Origin: Tridacna crocea
Taxonomy: Eukaryota > Mollusca > Bivalvia > Cardiida > Cardiidae
Direction: 5' to 3'
Assembly: GCA_943736015.1 (NCBI GenBank)
Contig: OX031058.1
Span: forward strand, 1,627,001 to 1,691,000
DNA: 64,000 nucleotides
The notes under the pieces were generated by a model. That model was not told the DNA's origin. It ran no database searches and saw nothing but the letters and a program-made list of their open reading frames with translations. The translations under genes and the position numbers were made by a program. Shown in pieces: positions 60,765-64,000 of the stretch. Within the stretch, counting starts at the first letter, position 1. Every line of letters begins with the position of its first letter.

Positions 60765-60854
60765 GTAAGAATTCTTTCATCTTCCACCAGTGACATCGTT
60801 TGTTTGAGATTGGTTAGTTCCACTTGCTGAAGGCTTATAAGCATATTGTCGGTT

Positions 60855-61290
60855 TACTTCAAAAACCTCGTAACTACAGCTTGTTTCACGCTGTAGCTAC
60901 AAGGTTTTTTAATTAATCCGACGGTATGCCATAGCCCTGTGTCTGTGGTTGTCCATCTGTGATTAGGTTTTATTTCAAACATCTCTGAAACTACCCATCC
61001 AGATTTTAGAAAACTTCACAGAAATGATCCTGTATGACCCTCTCCAGAATCCAATTGCAAAGAAATTGATTCCAGTTAAACCCTGCTTTGGAAAAAAGGC
61101 AGAAAAACATTGGAATTCTTAGAGAATATTTTTGTTCAAATCATAAGGCTGACAGAATTAGGCATATAGCTTATGTGAGCTTATAATGGCCAAAGCTTTA
61201 AAAGTCTTCTCTTTACCATTCATAAGGTAAAACACTACCAAACTTGGTATATATCATTATCTAAAGGACCTCCCTTCAACATTATTTCAT
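60855..61290 (+). mobile_element. Hairpin-led HINE-like remnant
   Basis: AAAAACCTCGTAACTACAGC and GCTGTAGCTACAAGGTTTTT form a start hairpin. It is followed by GTGTCTGTGGTTGTCC and core-like CAAACATCTCTGAAACTACC and CTACCAAACTTGGTATATATC. No end is identified. Confidence 0.55.
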
Positions 61291-61548
61291 TTATATAGCT
61301 GCAGTTAGTTCATCTATCCATCCTTTTCTCAAGTTTTTGTTACCAGTACTTTGTGCAGTATTCTTCCCAAGCCATGTGCTGCTTTCCCATTTAATCATCA
61401 CAAAAACAAAGATCAGGAGTGAGAGGGCAATGGATTCTGTTGTAATATCCACCATCAATCCTTGGGGAGAAATTAGTTGGGTTGGGATTCAAACCAGCTA
61501 CCCTGTTCCCAAGACCTGTACTTTATTAGTTGTACTGTCACTGTGGCA

Positions 61549-61745
61549 GGGGACTTGAAAACTTCTTCACGGCTGTGGTGAATCATGTCGCCCCGAGCCG
61601 TTTGGCCGGTAACCAGCATTTTCTCCTTTTCCCGCCATTTTTTCTACTCTTCAGAAAACAAATTTCAAATTTCAGTCACTTTTACTTTGTCATCTGCAAA
61701 TGCTTTCGATTTTGACAAGCCTAAACATTGTCATTTGGTAATGAG
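61549..61745 (+). mobile_element. Half foldback joined to a MITE-A right half
   Basis: GGCAGGGGACTTGAAAACTTC to CGCCCCGAGCCG is half of the 22990 element. At 61606 it passes into GGTAACCAGCATTTTC of MITE-A, ending GGTAATGAGTTAA. Confidence 0.75.
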
Positions 61746-61749
61746 TTAA

Positions 61750-62030
61750 ACGCTGTTGTGTGATATGGGGTTTTTTGAGAATGCTCAATGATAAAACAGT
61801 GAGCATCAATAGAAAGTACACAGTCATTGTGTCTGTCAAATCAACAATTGTTCATGTATAATAAATTTCATTTTATTCCCGTTAATTTCCCAATTATAGT
61901 AGAACATACACTCTACCTCATGGCAACTCTATGTGATCTTTGAAGCATTTTTAAATGGGTGGGGTATTTTGTTCCTTTTTTTTCCTTTTTCTGCGTTTGT
62001 ACAAAGAAGAAAATGACAATTTGTATCTTA
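61750..62030. other. Intron 20 sequence without recognised features
   Basis: AT-rich, with a T run at 61970-61990. Nothing coding is seen. Confidence 0.4.
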
Positions 62031-62389
62031 ACTCGCTACAACATGACAAAATTTCTGACATATTCAAGTTGAAAGATTTGTAGAAGACAACTTGTAATGT
62101 AGTTTAAATTATAGAATATGACTATTTCAAACTTTACCACACAATCCCAGTTTTAAACACTGTGTGAAAATCAATCAATTATTGTGGTCACTTTTTGCGA
62201 CAGCCTCGTCATATATAGTGAAAATAAATTTAGGGTGTGTCAGCCTTAAGCCGTTTGTATATGAAGACTGTCTGATAGAAAGAATACCTTGAAGATAACC
62301 AGCATTTTTCGCCTTTTGCAACAATTTTTTCTACCAAATCAGAGATAAAAGTTTGGCAGCTTTCATCTCCTTATGCAAATACTTTAACA

Positions 62390-62740
62390 GATGACAAAAA
62401 TTTAGCCCTATCCAAATTGCAAGCATTTGCAGCTGACAAATTAAATGTGGCTTTAACCCATTACCACACAATCCCTACTTTTGACGCCCCTGAGAAAGAA
62501 GCCTTTTGAAAACACTATGGGAAAAGGAGAAAATGCTGGTAACCAGCATTTTCTCCTTTTCCCACAGTGTTTTCTACCCTTCCCAGAACAAATTTCGATT
62601 TTTGAGTTACGTTCATTTTGTCGTCTGCACATGCTTTCAATTTGGACTAGTCTAAAATTTTGTCGTGTGGTAAAGGGTTAAATATCAAATTTGCCTTTGG
62701 AAAGGTACAAAATTTTTTGACTTTGCTAAATTAAAAGTCA
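62390..62740. mobile_element. MITE-A (62453-62681, plus) inserted into another MITE-A (minus)
   Basis: The host reads GCAAGCATTTGCAGCTGACA and AATGTGGCT, then the insert TTAACCCATTACCACAC to GGTAAAGGGTTAA, then the host continues ATATCAAATTTGCC and GGAAAGGTAC. The insert is a nearly perfect copy. Confidence 0.8.
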
Positions 62741-62754
62741 TTACAAACAACAAA

Positions 62755-63154
62755 TTAATGCTTTACCAAGTGACAAATTTTTGGACTGTATCAAATTCAA
62801 ATCATTATGGAAAAAGGAGAAAATGCTGTTTACTAGTAATTTCTCCTTTTCCCATAATGTTTTCATAAGCCTTTCTTGCTGGGGTTGCGAAAACAAGTGA
62901 TGTTTGGTTAATTATGGACTGGTCTTAACCCATTACCACACAATCCCTACTTTTGACGACCCTGAGAAAAAAGCATTTTGAAAACATTGTGGGAAAAGAA
63001 CAAAATGCTGGTAACCAGCATTTTCTCCTTTTTCCACAATGTTTTCTACCCTTTCCAAAACAGATTTCAATTTTTGAGCCACATTAATTTTGTCGTCTGC
63101 AAACGCTTTAAATTTGGACATGTCTACAATTTTGTCGTTTTGGTAAACAGTTAA
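62755..63154. mobile_element. Two MITE-A copies
   Basis: 62755-62912 minus with a deleted GCATTTGC block. 62925-63154 plus, TTAACCCATTACCACAC to GGTAAACAGTTAA, with good arms. Confidence 0.82.
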
Positions 63155-63170
63155 ATCCATTTGATAAAGA

Positions 63171-63580
63171 GTTAACCCTTTACTGTTCAAAATTATATTT
63201 TTAACCACTCTCTGGAAGAAGGCTTTTTTAAACATGGTAGAAAAAAAGGAGATGTTTATAACCAGGAATTTCTCCTTTTCCCACAACATTTTCTTTTAAC
63301 TCTTTACCTACCACACAACTCCGAGTTTTAACAACCCTGAAGAAGAAAGCCTCAATCCATTACCACACAATCCCTATTCTTGATGACCCTGAGAAAGGAG
63401 TCTTGTGAAAACATTGTGGGAAAAGGAGAAAATGCTGGTAAACAGCATTTTCTCCCTTTCCCACAATATTTTCAACCCTTCAAAAAACAAATTTCAAATT
63501 TTTAGTCACTTTTATTTTGTTGTCTGCAAATGTTTCCGATTTGGACAAACCTGAAATTTTGTGGTTTGGTAATGAGTTAA
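63171..63580 (+). mobile_element. Three plus-oriented MITE-A copies, two truncated
   Basis: 63171-63299 hairpin half, 63297-63352 left end only, 63354-63580 complete from ATCCATTACCACAC to GGTAATGAGTTAA. Confidence 0.8.
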
Positions 63581-63589
63581 ATTGAAAAC

Positions 63590-63745
63590 ACGGTTAGAAA
63601 GGAGAATGGTGTTAAGCAGGAATTTCTCCTTTTCCCACAAAGTTTCAAAAGGCTTCTTTCTCAGGGTCATCACCAATTTTTATTTGTTGTCTGCAAAATG
63701 CTTAAAACTTCGAAGGGTCTAAACTTTGATAGTTATAATGGTGTA
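63590..63745 (-). mobile_element. MITE-A scrambled copy
   Basis: Weak hairpin, TTCAAAAGGCTTCTTTCTC, then a plus-type TTGTTGTCTGCAAAATGC tail, so two copies have recombined. Confidence 0.6.
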
Positions 63746-63969
63746 GAGTTGAACACATTTAGCATGATGTACCGATTTTACCAGGTGTTTGAATGTTCAA
63801 AAAAATATGTTTGTTTTTTAGTACAATATAATTACAATTAAAAGATCATAAATCGCAGGTTTGTTGGGAGCGGGAAAGGTTATTATTAAAGGTGAATGTG
63901 AATTGATTTTTTTTGTGGATTTGAATAACTTTAAATCTTTATCTAATAATAACATTTAAGATGAATTCT

Positions 63970-64000
63970 TTAACTCTTTACAAAACAACAAAATTTTAGA
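63970..64000 (-). mobile_element. MITE-A left end, cut by window edge
   Basis: TTAACTCTTTACAAAACAAC followed by AAAATTTTAGA. Confidence 0.75.

Larger units (their letters stand above)
59023..60173. mobile_element. Harbinger-like element with own TATA box and short ORF, 1151 bp
   Basis: CCCCCCGGTCTCACAGACC and GGTCTGTGAGACCGGGGGG are perfect inverted ends, continuing into CCGATTT and AAATCGG. TTA flanks each end (59020-59022 and 60174-60176 as tta), matching the 3-bp TWA target of PIF/Harbinger elements. The interior is built from short units such as AAATCGGC, TACCTCGG and CGTAGTA. The superfamily is inferred from ends and target only. Confidence 0.75.

Noticed and set aside
59023-60173. CpG-island promoter of a neighbouring gene
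   Set aside because: The GC-richer patch is exactly bounded by transposon-like inverted ends and flanking TTA, so the composition belongs to the element.
61337-61558. 73-codon frame reading LSHLIITKTKIRSERAMDSV
   Set aside because: It overlaps repeat debris and the foldback half at 61549; no splice support and no homology recognised.

Overview
The window is eukaryotic genomic DNA, most likely from a bivalve mollusc. The reasons are AT-rich intron-rich sequence with GT/AG junctions, tRNA-derived SINEs, and tandem-core elements that begin with a hairpin plus a GTCT-type microsatellite and end in CTCTTG, a design known from clams and oysters. The species cannot be named from the sequence.

There is one protein-coding gene, on the + strand, and it fills nearly the whole window. 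I assembled 20 coding exons by hand. They run from an ATG at 1313 to a donor at 60764, and all join in phase without a stop, giving 1084 codons. The 3' end lies beyond the right edge. The product has a long N-terminal region with a basic cluster, a degenerate-linker F-box (about residues 539-578), a charged and acidic linker, and four WD40 repeats plus the start of a fifth (from residue 915). This is the layout of a substrate receptor of an SCF ubiquitin ligase; FBXW10 is the closest family I can suggest.

Layout: 1-1312 is upstream sequence with repeat debris and a SINE. Exons 1-9 lie in 1313-11969, exons 10-15 in 20776-34452, WD40 exons 16-19 in 35432-42812, then comes a 17.9 kb intron, then exon 20 at 60683-60764. 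The last 3.2 kb is intron.

Most of the rest is mobile DNA. By hand count roughly a hundred copies and fragments of one approximately 225-bp palindromic element are present in both orientations. Its ends (TTAACCCTTTACCA and the inverse) and a filled-versus-empty-site comparison inside a SINE (39639-39867) mark it as a non-autonomous piggyBac-type MITE with TTAA target duplication; I call it MITE-A. Its centre is a near-perfect hairpin of about 33-bp arms. Other elements have used it as a landing site: three Helentron/HINE-like tandem-repeat elements, SINEs, a hAT-like element and further MITE-A copies. Also present are two hAT-like elements, a pogo-like TA-flanked element, a Harbinger-like element with its own TATA box and short ORF, several foldback elements, and short dispersed palindromes.

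No rRNA gene, functional tRNA gene, CRISPR array or bacterial-type operon was seen. Almost every short open frame outside the exons is a translation of a repeat.
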